Notes under the pieces: model-generated
The model's database searches: none
The model's input: only the letters and a program-made list of their open reading frames with translations
What the model was told of the DNA's origin: nothing
Shown: one piece after another, positions 1-10,898 of the stretch
How the letters are laid out: every line of letters starts with the position of its first letter
Position numbering within the stretch: position 1 is the stretch's first letter
Position numbers and translations under genes: made by a program
Source of the DNA: Prochlorococcus sp. AG-347-I06
GTDB lineage: Bacteria > Cyanobacteriota > Cyanobacteriia > PCC-6307 > Cyanobiaceae
DNA length: 64,000 bases
NCBI GenBank assembly: GCA_003281605.1
Contig: QCBM01000002.1
Coordinates: 248,001-312,000 of the forward strand
Reading direction: 5' to 3'

Positions 1-1
1 A

Positions 2-724
2 AAAATAAAGCATTTTTTAATAGATATTGAAGAACCAATCAATCCAATAAATGTAAAACAATTTCAAGAAATTGCTCAGAAATCTATTAAAGAGGAAATT
101 AAACAAGATAATTTACCTTTTCTTGTTGGAGGAAGTGGTTTGTATATGAACTCAATAACAAAAGGTTTTTTTGTACCAGATGTCCCTCCTCAAAATAATT
201 TAAGAAAACAATTAGAAGAACTTGGTCAGGAAAAATGTTGGGAACTGCTAAAAAATTGTGATCCATTATCAACAAAAAAAATCAATTTTGCTGACCGCAA
301 TCGAACAATAAGAGCTTTAGAAGTCTTTTACGTAACAGGTAAGCCTTTATCAACTCTGAAAGTTAAGAAACCACCTAATTGGAAAATCTTAGAGCTTGGA
401 TTAGACAGAGATAATTTAAGAGAAAGAATTTTTCAAAGAACAAAAAATATGTTTTTATATGGAATTATTGAAGAGACGAAACACCTTATCTCTAAATACG
501 GATTTGATTTGCCAATATTAGAAACAATTGGTTATCGAGAAGCTAGGGATGTTTTAAACAACCATTTAACAATTGACAAAGCGATTGAGTTGACTGCGAC
601 AAAAACAATCCAATTTGCCAAAAGACAAAAAACTTGGTTTCGTAATAAAAATAATCCTCTTTGGCTTAATAACAAAAACCCGCTAAAAGATGCAATAATT
701 AAGATAGAGTCTTTTTTAAGCTAA
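2..724 (+). CDS. miaA: tRNA dimethylallyltransferase, 5' end cut by window
   Basis: This enzyme transfers a dimethylallyl group from DMAPP to N6 of A37 in tRNAs that read U-starting codons. The frame is open from base 2, so the gene begins before the window; about 240 residues are visible. MiaA proteins are usually near 300 residues, so roughly 60 N-terminal residues, including the ATP-type P-loop, lie outside. Visible family signatures are HFLIDI near the start, VGGSGLYM at about bases 125-148, the RALEVF segment, the ETIGYREA stretch and the basic KRQKTWFRN segment near the C-terminus. The methionine at base 140 is internal, in the SGLYM motif, and is not a real start. infC follows 53 bases downstream on the same strand. 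The identification is firm. Confidence 0.95.
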   Translation, partial: KIKHFLIDIEEPINPINVKQFQEIAQKSIKEEIKQDNLPFLVGGSGLYMNSITKGFFVPDVPPQNNLRKQLEELGQEKCWELLKNCDPLSTKKINFADRNRTIRALEVFYVTGKPLSTLKVKKPPNWKILELGLDRDNLRERIFQRTKNMFLYGIIEETKHLISKYGFDLPILETIGYREARDVLNNHLTIDKAIELTATKTIQFAKRQKTWFRNKNNPLWLNNKNPLKDAIIKIESFLS

Positions 725-777
725 ATTTATAAAAATAGATTTTGTTCATCATCCCATCAATTTTTTTAATTAACTGA

Positions 778-1350
778 ATGCCCCCACGCCCACGCTTTGA
801 CCGACGAGCTCCAGTTAGAGAGCTACCAAATATAAATGAAAGAATAAAATACCCTCAATTGAGAGTCGTTGATTCAGATGGAAAACAATTAGGCGTCATA
901 GATAGATTAAAAGCATTAGAAATAGCATCTCAAAGAGAACTTGATTTAGTTTTGGTGAGCGAAAAAGCGAATCCTCCTGTTTGTAGAATCATGGACTACG
1001 GGAAATATAAATTTGAACAAGAAAAGAAAGCTAAGGAAGCGAGGAAAAAATCTCATCAAACAGAAGTAAAAGAAGTAAAAATGAGGTACAAAATTGACAA
1101 GCATGATTATGATGTCCGGATTGGTCAAGCTACTAAATTTCTAAAATCGGGAGATAAGGTAAAATGCACTGTAATTTTTAGGGGAAGAGAAATTCAACAC
1201 TCAAATTTAGCTGAAACTCTTCTTTTAAGGATGGCTAATGATTTAGAAGAGCAATCAGAAGTTCAACAAAAACCAAAAAGAGAAGGAAGAAACATGATTA
1301 TGTTTTTAAGCCCTCGTAAAACTCCTCTTATTAAAAAAGATGATGGGTGA
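778..1350 (+). CDS. infC: Translation initiation factor IF-3
   Basis: IF-3 binds the 30S subunit, keeps the subunits apart and checks start-codon selection. The protein has the normal two-domain layout. The N-domain carries [15 protein letters not shown] at residues 18-32, a lysine-rich linker lies near residues 80-95, and the C-domain begins at [10 protein letters not shown] and contains [10 protein letters not shown] and RGREIQH. The start is ATG with the [11 protein letters not shown] leader; this matters because infC often uses a rare ATT start in other bacteria. The 190-residue length is usual for cyanobacteria. It is not next to rpmI-rplT here; those lie near 30.8 kb, so the classic infC-rpmI-rplT operon is split. 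Confidence 0.97.
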   Translation: MPPRPRFDRRAPVRELPNINERIKYPQLRVVDSDGKQLGVIDRLKALEIASQRELDLVLVSEKANPPVCRIMDYGKYKFEQEKKAKEARKKSHQTEVKEVKMRYKIDKHDYDVRIGQATKFLKSGDKVKCTVIFRGREIQHSNLAETLLLRMANDLEEQSEVQQKPKREGRNMIMFLSPRKTPLIKKDDG

Positions 1351-1427
1351 TAAATTTTTATCAAAAAATATGACGAATGTTAAAGTGTCACTATATCAAA
1401 AAATAAATTAGAAAGGATTTTTCAAAA

Positions 1428-2414
1428 GTGAGATTCCATATTCAACAAGAAAGTGATATCCCAGCATCGACGCAACTATACAATCAAATATGTTTTGCAA
1501 TTGCTGCAAGACATTATCCTCCAGGGCATAGACTTCCAAGTACAAGGCAACTTGCAATGCAGACTGGACTTCATAGAAATACTATAAGCAAAGTATACAG
1601 ACAACTGGAAATAGATGGGGTTGTTGAAGCAATAGCTGGATCAGGTATCTATGTAAGAGATAATCTTGCGAAAAGAGAATTTAAAAAATCTTTTTACTCA
1701 AAAGATAATATAAGTAAACCACCTGATCAAGAAGCAAAAAAGGTTATTGACAACTTGATAAATCTAGGCTGCAGTTTACAAGAAACGAGAGATATATTGA
1801 CCAATGAAATTGATTGGCGTATTAAGTGTGGATCAAGAATCATCGTCAGTACTCCTAGAGAAGATATTGGCGCTTCTATGTTAATAGCAGAAGACCTTTC
1901 CACAACAGTTAATGTACCAGTAGAAGTTGTTCCTATGGAAGAATTAGAAAAAGTTTTGAGTAATTCAAATAGTGGTACTATTGTCACAAGCAGATATTTT
2001 TTACAGCCTCTAGAAAAAGTTGCTAAACAACATGGGGTTCGAGCTATTGCAGTTGACTTGAGCGATTTCCAAAAGGAATTGAAAATTATAAAGGAATTAA
2101 ATGCTGGGAGTTGCGTAGGTATTGTTAGTATCAGTCCTGGTTTATTAAGGGCAGCAGAAATTATAATACATAGTATGAGAGGTAGTGAATTAATTCTTAT
2201 GACTGCAATCTCAGACAATAACAGTAGATTACTATCACTTTTAAAGGCTTCTAACCATATAGTTTGTGATGGACCTAGTTTATCAGTTGTAGAAAACGCA
2301 TTATTAAAAAATCGTTCTCAGCTAATGAGATTACCTCAAATCATATGTGCTAGAAATTATTTAAGTATCGAAACAATAAATCAATTAAAAAAAGAAATAG
2401 GAGTTATTAATTAG
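1428..2414 (+). CDS. GntR-family transcriptional regulator with an unusual C-terminal domain
   Basis: The N-terminal 75 residues form a GntR winged helix-turn-helix: PASTQLYNQI, then the hallmark LPSTRQLAMQTGLHRNTISK and a VYRQLEIDGVVE wing. The remaining 240 or so residues show no aminotransferase (MocR) signature and do not resemble the FCD or UTRA effector domains. They look like alternating beta/alpha elements that could form two lobes, but I do not recognise the fold by name. The start is GTG, preceded by AAAGGA at 1412-1417, ten bases away. cysE begins 6 bases after the stop, so the two are probably co-transcribed. Control of cysteine synthesis is possible but is only inferred from adjacency. 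Confidence 0.85.
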   Translation: MRFHIQQESDIPASTQLYNQICFAIAARHYPPGHRLPSTRQLAMQTGLHRNTISKVYRQLEIDGVVEAIAGSGIYVRDNLAKREFKKSFYSKDNISKPPDQEAKKVIDNLINLGCSLQETRDILTNEIDWRIKCGSRIIVSTPREDIGASMLIAEDLSTTVNVPVEVVPMEELEKVLSNSNSGTIVTSRYFLQPLEKVAKQHGVRAIAVDLSDFQKELKIIKELNAGSCVGIVSISPGLLRAAEIIIHSMRGSELILMTAISDNNSRLLSLLKASNHIVCDGPSLSVVENALLKNRSQLMRLPQIICARNYLSIETINQLKKEIGVIN

Positions 2415-2420
2415 AATAAG

Positions 2421-3155
2421 ATGCTAAAAACTTTTAAATCAGATATAGAAATTATTAGAGAGAGAGATCCTGCCGCTAGAGGAATAATAGAAATATTTCT
2501 TTGCTACCCGGGCTTTCAATCAATAGTTATTCATAGGTTTACTCATAAATTATGGCAATTAAAGATTCCTTTGATACCGCGCTTAATGAGTCATTTTAAT
2601 CGGTTAGTAACAGGTATTGAAATCCATCCTGGGGCAAAAATTGGTAAACGGGTTTTCATAGATCATGGAATGGGAGTTGTAATTGGAGAAACAGCTGAAA
2701 TAGGAAATAATTGTCTTCTATATCAGGGAGTTACATTAGGAGGGACTGGTAAAAGCCATGGCAAAAGACACCCAACTTTAATGGAAAATGTTGTAGTTGG
2801 GGCAGGAGCAAAAATTCTTGGATCAATCAGAGTAGGATCTAATACACGTATCGGCGCGGGTTCAGTAGTTGTTCGAAATGTTGAGGGGAACAGTACTGTT
2901 GTTGGAGTCCCTGGCAGGGTAGTGCATCAAAGTGGTGTCAAAGTAAATCCGTTGGCTCACTCTGCCTTACCAGATGCAGAAGCTAATGTGATAAAAAATT
3001 TAATGGATAGGATAGACTCTCTTGAAAATGAAATTCTTAAATTACAAAAAACCCTACAATGTTTAGCAAACTCAGAATCTATTGATATTTCAAAACTCGG
3101 TAATTCTCAAAATCTTAAAGACAAAGAAATTTTTGAATTTCTTGGAGATGATTAA
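2421..3155 (+). CDS. cysE: Serine O-acetyltransferase
   Basis: This enzyme transfers acetyl from acetyl-CoA to L-serine, giving O-acetylserine for cysteine synthesis. The N-terminal helical part contains ERDPAARG. The left-handed beta-helix of hexapeptide repeats follows, with HPGAKIG, IDHGMGVVIGETAEIG (carrying the catalytic Asp/His pair), LGGTGKSHGKRHP and VVGAGAKILGSI. The C-terminal 60 residues after the beta-helix end in a coiled-coil-like stretch (MDRIDSLENEILKLQK). At 244 residues it matches the cyanobacterial family. The GntR-type gene lies 6 bases upstream. The convergent secA ends 8 bases downstream. Confidence 0.96.
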   Translation: MLKTFKSDIEIIRERDPAARGIIEIFLCYPGFQSIVIHRFTHKLWQLKIPLIPRLMSHFNRLVTGIEIHPGAKIGKRVFIDHGMGVVIGETAEIGNNCLLYQGVTLGGTGKSHGKRHPTLMENVVVGAGAKILGSIRVGSNTRIGAGSVVVRNVEGNSTVVGVPGRVVHQSGVKVNPLAHSALPDAEANVIKNLMDRIDSLENEILKLQKTLQCLANSESIDISKLGNSQNLKDKEIFEFLGDD

Positions 3156-3163
3156 ATATTGAT

Positions 3164-5995
3164 TTAACTTTTTTCATTAGCGTCAGTTTTAGGTTGAAAC
3201 ATAAACATTGAATAAATAACATTTCGTCTCATATTAGTCATCATTTCAAGAAACATGTCATATCCTTCGTTTTTGTATTCGATTAATGGATCTTTTTGAC
3301 CATAACCTCTCAAGCCAACTGATTCCCTCAAGGAATCCATGGATTGAAGATGTTCTCGCCATAAATTATCAATTTGTTGCAAAATAAAAAATCTTTCAGC
3401 TTCTCTCATCAATCCTGGACGCATCTTTTCTATTTGTGATTCCTTTAAATCATAAGCTATTCGTAATTGCTCTTGAAGATAGTTTTTTAATTCTTCTATT
3501 GACAGTAATTTAATATCATCAGATTTAAGATCATCTAATAAATATATAAATTCTTTGACTTTAGAAATTAATTGATCAATATTCCATTCCTCAGGAGGAA
3601 GATCAGGATTTATATAAGCATCTACAATTTCAATCATTGTCTTTTCTCCATATCCTATTACTTGTCTCTTTAAATCAATTCCTTTCAATACTCTTAGTCT
3701 TTCGCCATAAACTGCTTTTCTTTGATTATTCATCACCTCGTCATATTCAAATACTTGTTTTCTAATATCGTAATAGTATGTTTCAACTTTCTTTTGAGCA
3801 CTTTCTAGAGATCGAGTAAGCATTCCTGACTCAATAGGCATATCTTCATCAACCCTAAAGGCATTCATGAGATTTGCTACTCGATCACCTCCAAAAATCC
3901 TTAATAAATTATCATCTAAAGATAAAAAGAATCTTGTACTTCCAAGATCACCCTGTCTTCCTGCTCTTCCTCTGAGTTGATTATCCACTCTTCTTGATTC
4001 ATGCCTCTCAGTACCAATGACATGTAAGCCACCAGCTTCTCTTACTTTTTCTTCTTCATGAATCAAAACTTTTTCATATTCTTTTTTTACATCAGACAAA
4101 GATTCTCTTAAAAGCTTTATCGACTTATCATCAGTTGGTGCTTTTTCTGCAGCTGTAGCTATTCTGTCATCAAGCTCCAAAACGGAAAGTTGTCTTTCTC
4201 CCCAGTTTTTTACAAGTTCATTAGATAAAAGAGAGAGTTTCTTTTCAAATGCTTCATCGAGCTTACAAGGGAAAAGACTAGTTGAAGAATTTGAAATATT
4301 CTTTTTCAAATTTGTAAGAGCTTTTTTAGAAAAACCACCTTTAGATTTTGAACTTCTTTGTCTAGGTATTGGTGGCTTATGCTCATTATCAGGCTTGACT
4401 AACAAAGGAATTAAAATTTCTTTTAATTTAAGCCTTGCCATATAGTCACTATTACCCCCAAGAATTATATCTGTTCCCCTTCCAGCCATATTAGTCGCAA
4501 TAGTAACAGCACCTGCTCTTCCTGCCTGAGCAACAATTTCGGCCTCACGTTCAACGTTCTCTGGCTTAGCATTTAACAAATTATGTGGGATTTTTTCTTC
4601 AGATAAAAGTGAACTTAATAATTCGCTTTTTTCAACACTTGTCGTACCAACTAAAACAGGTCTACCTTCTCTATGAATTTGGGCAGTTTCTTTAGCAACG
4701 GCTTTCCATTTACCAATCTCTGTCTTAAATACTTGATCAGACCAATCTTGCCTCTTTCTTATTTGATTTGTAGGTATAACTGTAGATTCTAATTTATAAG
4801 TTTTTTCAAATTCAACCTCCTCAGTTTTTGCGGTTCCCGTCATTCCTGCTAAACCGGGATATAAAAGGAAAAAATTCTGATAAGTTATGGATGCTAATGT
4901 TTGAGTCTCAGGCTGAATTGCAAGACTCTCTTTTGCTTCTATTGCCTGATGTTGTCCATCACTCCAACGTCTTCCTGGCATTACCCTACCAGTAAATTCA
5001 TCGACTATGACGGCCTCATCGTTCTTAATAATATAATTTACATCTTTAATAAATAATTCTTTAGCTTTTAAAGCATTAGTTATATAATGCGCCCAAGGAT
5101 CTTGAGGATTATATAAATCATTAACTTTCAAATACTCTTCGCATTTTGCAAAACCCTGATCAGTTAATATGCAACTTCTCTGTTTTTCATCAACTTCATA
5201 ATCCCCTTCTGGATCAATACCATCTTTACTTAATTCTTTTGCTTTGACCAATGCCAGCGATAATTCTGCAGCTTTTTGATATTTTTCTTGTGGTCTTTCA
5301 ACTTGGCCAGAAATTATTAGAGGCGTTCTTGCTTCATCAATTAATATTGAATCCACCTCATCAATTACGCAATAATTAAATTTTCTTTGAACTACCTCAT
5401 CAATATCGGTAGCCATATTATCTCTTAAATAATCAAATCCCAATTCTGAATTTGTGGCATAAGTTATATCACAATCATAATTTTTCTTCCTCTCAACTGG
5501 ATTCATATCTTGCTGAATCAAACCAACGGATAAACCTAAAAAACGATGAACTTGTCCCATCCACTCGGCATCTCTTCTAGCTAAATAATCATTTACAGTA
5601 ACAACATGAACACCTTTTCCAGTAAGAGCATTTAGATAACAAGGTAAGGTTGCGACAAGAGTTTTTCCCTCTCCAGTCTTCATCTCAGCAATTTGACAGT
5701 CATTTAAAACCATCCCGCCTATTAACTGAACATCAAAATGTCTCATATCAAGAACACGTTTACTTGCTTCTCTTACGATTGCAAAGGCTTTAGGAAGAAA
5801 TTCTTCTAAGAGTTCTTTTTGTTTTTTAAAATCTAATTCTGCTGAAATATTCGATTTAAGATTTTGAGTTTCTTTTCTTAGCTCATCATCGGTCAATTGA
5901 GAAATTTCTTCTTCTAAAAAATTTATCTCTTCCACTATTGGTTGATAGCGCTTTAACTTTCGTGTATTCGGATCTCCCAACAAAAGTTTTAGCAT
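3164..5995 (-). CDS. secA: Preprotein translocase ATPase subunit SecA
   Basis: SecA is the cytosolic motor that pushes unfolded proteins through the SecYEG channel, in cyanobacteria at both plasma and thylakoid membranes. Visible motifs are the Walker A region MKTGEGKT near residue 106, [16 protein letters not shown] near residue 210, [13 protein letters not shown] near residue 505 and the [11 protein letters not shown] arginine-finger segment. A low-similarity stretch of about 110 residues separates the GGNSDYM region from [15 protein letters not shown]; such insertions are known in cyanobacterial and plastid SecA. The protein ends in [13 protein letters not shown] and lacks the Cys-rich zinc-binding tail of E. 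coli SecA. It is transcribed divergently from the GNAT gene across a 174-base gap. Confidence 0.98.
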   Translation of the reverse strand: MLKLLLGDPNTRKLKRYQPIVEEINFLEEEISQLTDDELRKETQNLKSNISAELDFKKQKELLEEFLPKAFAIVREASKRVLDMRHFDVQLIGGMVLNDCQIAEMKTGEGKTLVATLPCYLNALTGKGVHVVTVNDYLARRDAEWMGQVHRFLGLSVGLIQQDMNPVERKKNYDCDITYATNSELGFDYLRDNMATDIDEVVQRKFNYCVIDEVDSILIDEARTPLIISGQVERPQEKYQKAAELSLALVKAKELSKDGIDPEGDYEVDEKQRSCILTDQGFAKCEEYLKVNDLYNPQDPWAHYITNALKAKELFIKDVNYIIKNDEAVIVDEFTGRVMPGRRWSDGQHQAIEAKESLAIQPETQTLASITYQNFFLLYPGLAGMTGTAKTEEVEFEKTYKLESTVIPTNQIRKRQDWSDQVFKTEIGKWKAVAKETAQIHREGRPVLVGTTSVEKSELLSSLLSEEKIPHNLLNAKPENVEREAEIVAQAGRAGAVTIATNMAGRGTDIILGGNSDYMARLKLKEILIPLLVKPDNEHKPPIPRQRSSKSKGGFSKKALTNLKKNISNSSTSLFPCKLDEAFEKKLSLLSNELVKNWGERQLSVLELDDRIATAAEKAPTDDKSIKLLRESLSDVKKEYEKVLIHEEEKVREAGGLHVIGTERHESRRVDNQLRGRAGRQGDLGSTRFFLSLDDNLLRIFGGDRVANLMNAFRVDEDMPIESGMLTRSLESAQKKVETYYYDIRKQVFEYDEVMNNQRKAVYGERLRVLKGIDLKRQVIGYGEKTMIEIVDAYINPDLPPEEWNIDQLISKVKEFIYLLDDLKSDDIKLLSIEELKNYLQEQLRIAYDLKESQIEKMRPGLMREAERFFILQQIDNLWREHLQSMDSLRESVGLRGYGQKDPLIEYKNEGYDMFLEMMTNMRRNVIYSMFMFQPKTDANEKS

Positions 5996-6169
5996 AAGTC
6001 AAAGTCCTTAAAAAATTCATCTTATTACAAACATTATAAATTAGTGCGTTACAACAGAATGAAGAAAACTATTTTCTCTTTATTTTATATAAATGATCGA
6101 TTAAGGTATTTAAATTGAAGTCACAAAAATAACCTAGCTGACATCTCTTTTCAAAAATCCTTTTAATAA

Positions 6170-6625
6170 ATGAAAGAAATATCTCTAATCAAACATGGCA
6201 AAGGAGCTTTAGGGTTAAGGATTTTTGGATTAGGTCCTAATCTTAAACCAACAAATGGATTAATTAAGCTTCAAAAATTACTAGATACCAATGCTTTCTG
6301 GGCAAAAAATAGAACAATTAATGATCTAAAAAAATGTCTCGCTAACAGTGATGTCGTAATAAGTCTTTGGGTTGGTAAGGAAATAGTTGGTTTTGGTAGA
6401 GCTTTAACCGATGGGATTTACCGCGGAGTGCTTTGGGATATTGTTATAGATCAAAATCATCAAGGCAAAGGTTTTGGCATATTAATTGTAAATAATCTTT
6501 TATCTTCTAAAAAAATTAAAAATACAAAAAAATTATATTTAATGACAACAAATAAAAAATTATTTTATTCTCAATTTGATTTTAAAGAAGTTACTTCTCA
6601 AAATTTATTGATTCGTGAAATATAA
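6170..6625 (+). CDS. GNAT-family N-acetyltransferase (ycf52-like)
   Basis: This is a 151-residue single-domain acetyltransferase. The acetyl-CoA binding motif A appears as IDQNHQGKGFGILIVNNLL at about residues 95-113, preceded by the strand GVLWDIVI. Earlier, VGFGRALTDG is typical of the plastid/cyanobacterial group related to Ycf52. The substrate cannot be read from the sequence; plastid relatives modify proteins and metabolites. It is monocistronic, divergent from secA and convergent with the NTF2-like gene, whose stop lies 26 bases away. Confidence 0.8.
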   Translation: MKEISLIKHGKGALGLRIFGLGPNLKPTNGLIKLQKLLDTNAFWAKNRTINDLKKCLANSDVVISLWVGKEIVGFGRALTDGIYRGVLWDIVIDQNHQGKGFGILIVNNLLSSKKIKNTKKLYLMTTNKKLFYSQFDFKEVTSQNLLIREI

Positions 6626-6651
6626 AGCACTTTGTTTATAGAGATACAAAA

Positions 6652-7083
6652 TCAAGATACAAATTTACTATAAAGCCATCTTATAAAAGGTCCTAAAATA
6701 GGCACTGGTCCAAAAGTTGGTCCACAAAAATCAAAGTAATCTCTGTGCTCTTTGATTAATCCATTTTCACCAAATAATAAACGAGTAGTCCCAGGATATA
6801 TAAATTCTTTACCCATAATTTTTAAACCCATTGTCCATTCAACAAATCCACAATCCTCAGTTATGGAAATTGCATGAGTTTCTAAAAAAACATCATCACA
6901 TCTTTTAACTAGCTTTTCTTGAGCTTTAACATAAGAATCTAAGCCCTCTGTTTCCTGAGTTGGGTCTTTAAAAATAACATTCTCATTATAAAATTCAGCC
7001 CATTTTTGTTTGGTTGGAGCATCCGTACCATAAGGTTTAGTAAATAATCCCTTTAAATCCTCAATAGAAATTACTCTTGTCAT
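6652..7083 (-). CDS. NTF2/SnoaL-like protein of unknown function
   Basis: The protein has 143 residues. The pattern WAEFYNENVIFKDPTQETEGLDSYVKAQEKL, read in short pieces (WAEFY, VIFKDPT, GLDSY), followed by WTMGLKI and FIYPGTTRL and then HRDYFDF, matches the cone-shaped NTF2-like/SnoaL fold. No signal peptide or membrane segment is seen. Members range from enzymes such as isomerases and cyclases to simple ligand binders, so no reaction is assigned. It is transcribed away from tRNA-Gly, whose start lies 117 bases upstream on the same strand. Confidence 0.65.
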   Translation of the reverse strand: MTRVISIEDLKGLFTKPYGTDAPTKQKWAEFYNENVIFKDPTQETEGLDSYVKAQEKLVKRCDDVFLETHAISITEDCGFVEWTMGLKIMGKEFIYPGTTRLLFGENGLIKEHRDYFDFCGPTFGPVPILGPFIRWLYSKFVS

Positions 7084-7128
7084 TACGAGATGGTTATTAC
7101 AGATACTTTAAGGGATACAAACATTAAA

Positions 7129-7200
7129 AGCGGATGAAGAGATTCGAACTCTCGACATTCTCCTTGGCAAGGAGATGCTCTACCACTGAGCTACATCCGC
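7129..7200 (-). tRNA. tRNA-Gly (anticodon GCC)
   Basis: Read on the minus strand, the 72-base cloverleaf has acceptor GCGGATG paired with CATCCGC, D-arm AGCTCAGTGGTAGAGC, anticodon stem TCTCC/GGAGA around loop TTGCCAA, and T-arm with GTTCGAATC. The anticodon is GCC. The discriminator base is T and CCA is not encoded. It sits between ribH and the NTF2-like gene on the same strand. Confidence 0.97.
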
Positions 7201-7261
7201 ATAACTTTTTTATTTTATCTCAAAGAAGGGATCAATGATAAAAATAATTAAATTTTTTCAA

Positions 7262-7738
7262 TTAATTTAAATTTTTAATTAATGATCCCATCTCAATTGC
7301 TTGTAAAGCATAATTCCAACCAAGATTATTTTTAATCCCTGCTCTTTCTAAAGCCTGCTGCATAGTATCAGTAGTTAAAACTCCAAAAATAATTGGAACA
7401 TTATTTTCATTTGAAACTTGTGAAATACCTTTGCTCGCCTCAGATATAACTACATCATAGTGGGAAGTTTCACCACGGATCACAGCCCCAAGAGCAATTA
7501 CAACGTCATAACTCTTTTTTTTAATGAGGGTTTTAGCTGCGATTGGTAATTCGAATGAACCAGGAACCCAAACTATATCTACCTGATTGCTTAATTCAGA
7601 AGTATCTAAACCATGTCTTTTTAAACAATCAAGACAACCAGATAGAATTTTATTTGTAATTAAATCATTAAATCTTGCTATTACAATCCCAACTTTTAAA
7701 GTAGAGGCATTAGTAAAAGAACCCTCAAAAATAGCCAT
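7262..7738 (-). CDS. ribH: 6,7-dimethyl-8-ribityllumazine synthase
   Basis: RibH condenses 5-amino-6-ribitylaminouracil with dihydroxybutanone phosphate, the penultimate step of riboflavin synthesis, in icosahedral or pentameric shells. Signatures are VARFN-like IARFND at residues 20-25, [12 protein letters not shown] at 58-69, and [14 protein letters not shown] at 82-95 with the catalytic histidine at 93. The length of 158 matches the family. psbZ lies 49 bases upstream on the same strand. tRNA-Gly begins 61 bases beyond the stop. Confidence 0.97.
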   Translation of the reverse strand: MAIFEGSFTNASTLKVGIVIARFNDLITNKILSGCLDCLKRHGLDTSELSNQVDIVWVPGSFELPIAAKTLIKKKSYDVVIALGAVIRGETSHYDVVISEASKGISQVSNENNVPIIFGVLTTDTMQQALERAGIKNNLGWNYALQAIEMGSLIKNLN

Positions 7739-7787
7739 TAAATTTTACTTAGATATATTAATAGACTCTCACGAAAAGGTATTAAGT

Positions 7788-7985
7788 TCAAACTAATGAA
7801 GAAACTATCCCTGTAACAAAAACCAAAACAACCCAAACAGCAGCAATAGAATAAATTTTTCTCCTACTTTCTCGCTGTCCTTCCTCAGTAGAAGGTTGAG
7901 TCACATATAAAACGGGTACTCCAACTACCGCAATTAAAGAAGCAAATAGTAGAGCATTTACGAAGAAAAAGTTAACAGCCTGCAT
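7788..7985 (-). CDS. psbZ: Photosystem II protein Z (Ycf9)
   Basis: This is a 65-residue protein with two membrane-spanning segments, at about residues 5-27 and 45-63, joined by a polar loop (STEEGQRESRRK). That is the topology and size of PsbZ, which stabilises photosystem II antenna and core contacts. The conserved GVPVLYV after the first helix and VWVVLVFVTGIVSSLV in the second agree with the family. This is the clearest evidence in the window for an oxygenic phototroph. It lies on the minus strand and is divergent from mutS across 140 bases. Confidence 0.88.
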   Translation of the reverse strand: MQAVNFFFVNALLFASLIAVVGVPVLYVTQPSTEEGQRESRRKIYSIAAVWVVLVFVTGIVSSLV

Positions 7986-8125
7986 AATTCAGTCTTAGTT
8001 TTCAAATATTATAAATACTATAATCTCATGAAAATGATAATTTTTAGAGAAAATTTACATACTTTAGCCACTTTAAATGCAAAAAAAAAAATTCTACCTA
8101 ATATCTATTTAGGAATAGAAACAGT

Positions 8126-10867
8126 ATGCAAGAAGATACGATAATTCAAAAAAATTTGTTTGCGATTGATAATGCTAATAATGAGCAAAAAGAAATAACA
8201 AAAATTCCAGAAGATTTATCTCTGGAAGATTTAAAAAAAGAGTCGCAGAAAAGACCCAGACAAAGAAAAAATTCAACTAATTTAATAAATAAATTCAAGA
8301 CTGATTTAATTTCAAATAACCAAAATGTTTGCATCAATGAAGAATCATATAGCTATAAAACAGTTTCAAAATTCAAATTAACTCCTGTAATGAAGCATTA
8401 TGTAACTCTAAAAGAAGAAAATAAAGATAGGTTATTACTTTATAGATTAGGAGATTTTTTTGAATGTTTTTTTGAGGACGCTGTATTAATATCTAACCTT
8501 TTAGAAATAACGCTTACCAGTAAAGATGCTGGCAAAGAGATTGGTAAGATCCCTATGGCAGGAGTTCCCCATCATGCAATGGAGAGATATTGTGCTGATT
8601 TAATTAAAAAAAATTATTCTGTGGTTATATGCGATCAATTAGAAAAAAGTTCTGGGAATTATGGGACTCCAATTAAAAGAGGAATAACAAGAATAATTAC
8701 TCCTGGAACTGTAATTGAAGAGGGGATGTTGATAGCAAAGAAAAATAATTGGATTACTGCTATTTACTTATCAGAAGAAAACTCAAATGAATCTTATGAA
8801 TGGGGTATATCAAAAGCTGATGTAAGCACAGGAGAATTGATAACTTTAGAAGGCCAATCTCTGTCCAAACTATTTGATGAAATTATTAGATTAGATTCTT
8901 CAGAAATCATTGTAGGAAGCAATGCAGTAAGAAATTTATTAATTAAAGGAAATAGTCAAATTACATATACTGTTTCTCAAGAGACTAATTTTGGAATTAA
9001 TGAAGCAAATTATCTAATAAAAAATTATTTCCAAATAGCAAACCTAGAGGGAATAGGACTTAAAAATTTAAACAATGCAACTAGATCACTTGGAGGTTTA
9101 TTAAATTATTTAGAAAAAATTAATCCTTCAAATTTAGATAAAGATTCTTCTGTAAAAATCTCTTTAGACTTTCCACAAATCCAATATGGTCACAACAAAT
9201 TAATTATTGATTATCAAACTCAAAAAAACTTAGAAATCAAAAATACACAACGAGAAAACAACTATGTAGGTTCGCTACTATGGAGTATTGATAGAACTTA
9301 TACTTGCATGGGTGCAAGGTGTTTAAGAAGGTGGATAGATTCACCACTATTAGACATTAATGAAATTTATAAAAGACAAAATATAATTACAAATTTTCTT
9401 GAATCTAAAAAATTACGAACAGATACCCAAAATTTACTTAGAGCAATGGGGGATTTAGAAAGACTTGCAGGTAGAGCTTGTGCAGGTCATGCAAGTCCTA
9501 GAGACTTAATTGCAATAGCTGAAGGTTTAAAAAAATTGCCGAGATTAAAATCCATAATTGAATTATTTAAATATGATCTCCCAGATTGGACTGATCAATT
9601 AAAAAATATTGATGAAGGACTCTTAGAATTAGCTGATACTATAAGTTTTAAACTAGTAGAAAATCCTCCTCTAAATATTAGTGAAGGAGGCATGATCCAT
9701 GATGGTGTTGACAATATATTAGATGGTTTACGAAATTTAATGGATGATTACGCTGAGTGGCTAAATAAAGAGGAATTAAAGGAAAGGAAAATTAGCAAAA
9801 TTTCAAACCTAAAAATTCAATTTCATAAAAATTTTGGTTATTACATTTCTATAAATAAGTCAAAAGTTAATTTAGCTCCACAACATTGGATCAAAAGGCA
9901 AACTCTTACTAATGAAGAAAGATATATCACTTCAGAAATTAAAAATAAAGAAAATAAGATTTTCCAAATAAAAAGTAGAGCTTCATCAAAAGAATATGAA
10001 ATTTTCTGCGAATTAAGAAATGTAGTTGCTGAAAAAACAAAACAAATAAGATCCATCGCAAAATCCATAGCATCTATTGATGCACTGCTTGGTTTATCAA
10101 TTACTTCAGTAGAAAACAATTTTATAAAACCTTCATTAATACCAATAAATGATTCAATGACAAAAAATAGTACAAAAATTATCGCAGGAAGAAATCCAAT
10201 TGTAGAGCAATTGTTAAGTGATAAAAAGTTTGTAGCAAACGATATTTCTTTTGAGGATAATCAAAAATTAATTATATTAACCGGTCCAAATGCAAGCGGA
10301 AAAAGTTGCTTTATAAGACAACTTGGTTTAATACAAATTCTCACACAAATTGGTAGCTTTGTTCCTGCTAATAATGCTGAAATCAAGATTGCAGATAGGA
10401 TTTTCACAAGAATTGGGGCAGTTGATGATCAATCATCTGGACAATCAACATTTATGGTAGAAATGTCTGAAACTGCATCAATTCTAAATCAGGCAACTTC
10501 TAGCTCACTAGTTTTACTTGATGAGATAGGCAGAGGGACATCTACTTTTGATGGACTTTCAATAGCTTGGTCAGTAAGTGAATATCTTGCAAAAAAAATT
10601 CAATGTAATACTATTTTTGCTACGCACTATCATGAACTTAATTATTTAAAAAATTCAAATAAGAATATACAAAATTTTCAAGTTTTAGTAGAACAAAATA
10701 ACGATCAGCTAATTTTTAGTCACAGGATTGTTAAAGGGGGCTCAAATAAAAGCTATGGCATAGAAGCAGCTAAATTAGCAGGAGTTCCAAGAGAAGTTAT
10801 AGAAAAAGCAAAATCAGTTTTAAATTCTTTAGAAAAAAATAACATATTAAATTATGATATTAATTAG
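8126..10867 (+). CDS. mutS: DNA mismatch repair protein MutS
   Basis: MutS recognises mismatches and small loops and starts repair. The mismatch-reading motif F-x-E appears as GDFFECF at residues 109-115. The clamp and lever region contains [14 protein letters not shown]. The C-terminal ATPase has Walker A GPNASGKS near residue 720, followed by [10 protein letters not shown] and Walker [13 protein letters not shown]. About 85 mostly charged residues precede domain I, so at 913 residues it is longer than E. coli MutS (853). The start is an ATG with a long AT-rich upstream region shared with psbZ. It is convergent with cobH, with 31 bases between. Confidence 0.97.
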   Translation: MQEDTIIQKNLFAIDNANNEQKEITKIPEDLSLEDLKKESQKRPRQRKNSTNLINKFKTDLISNNQNVCINEESYSYKTVSKFKLTPVMKHYVTLKEENKDRLLLYRLGDFFECFFEDAVLISNLLEITLTSKDAGKEIGKIPMAGVPHHAMERYCADLIKKNYSVVICDQLEKSSGNYGTPIKRGITRIITPGTVIEEGMLIAKKNNWITAIYLSEENSNESYEWGISKADVSTGELITLEGQSLSKLFDEIIRLDSSEIIVGSNAVRNLLIKGNSQITYTVSQETNFGINEANYLIKNYFQIANLEGIGLKNLNNATRSLGGLLNYLEKINPSNLDKDSSVKISLDFPQIQYGHNKLIIDYQTQKNLEIKNTQRENNYVGSLLWSIDRTYTCMGARCLRRWIDSPLLDINEIYKRQNIITNFLESKKLRTDTQNLLRAMGDLERLAGRACAGHASPRDLIAIAEGLKKLPRLKSIIELFKYDLPDWTDQLKNIDEGLLELADTISFKLVENPPLNISEGGMIHDGVDNILDGLRNLMDDYAEWLNKEELKERKISKISNLKIQFHKNFGYYISINKSKVNLAPQHWIKRQTLTNEERYITSEIKNKENKIFQIKSRASSKEYEIFCELRNVVAEKTKQIRSIAKSIASIDALLGLSITSVENNFIKPSLIPINDSMTKNSTKIIAGRNPIVEQLLSDKKFVANDISFEDNQKLIILTGPNASGKSCFIRQLGLIQILTQIGSFVPANNAEIKIADRIFTRIGAVDDQSSGQSTFMVEMSETASILNQATSSSLVLLDEIGRGTSTFDGLSIAWSVSEYLAKKIQCNTIFATHYHELNYLKNSNKNIQNFQVLVEQNNDQLIFSHRIVKGGSNKSYGIEAAKLAGVPREVIEKAKSVLNSLEKNNILNYDIN

Positions 10868-10898
10868 ATTTTTGACATTTTTATAAAATAAATAGTTT

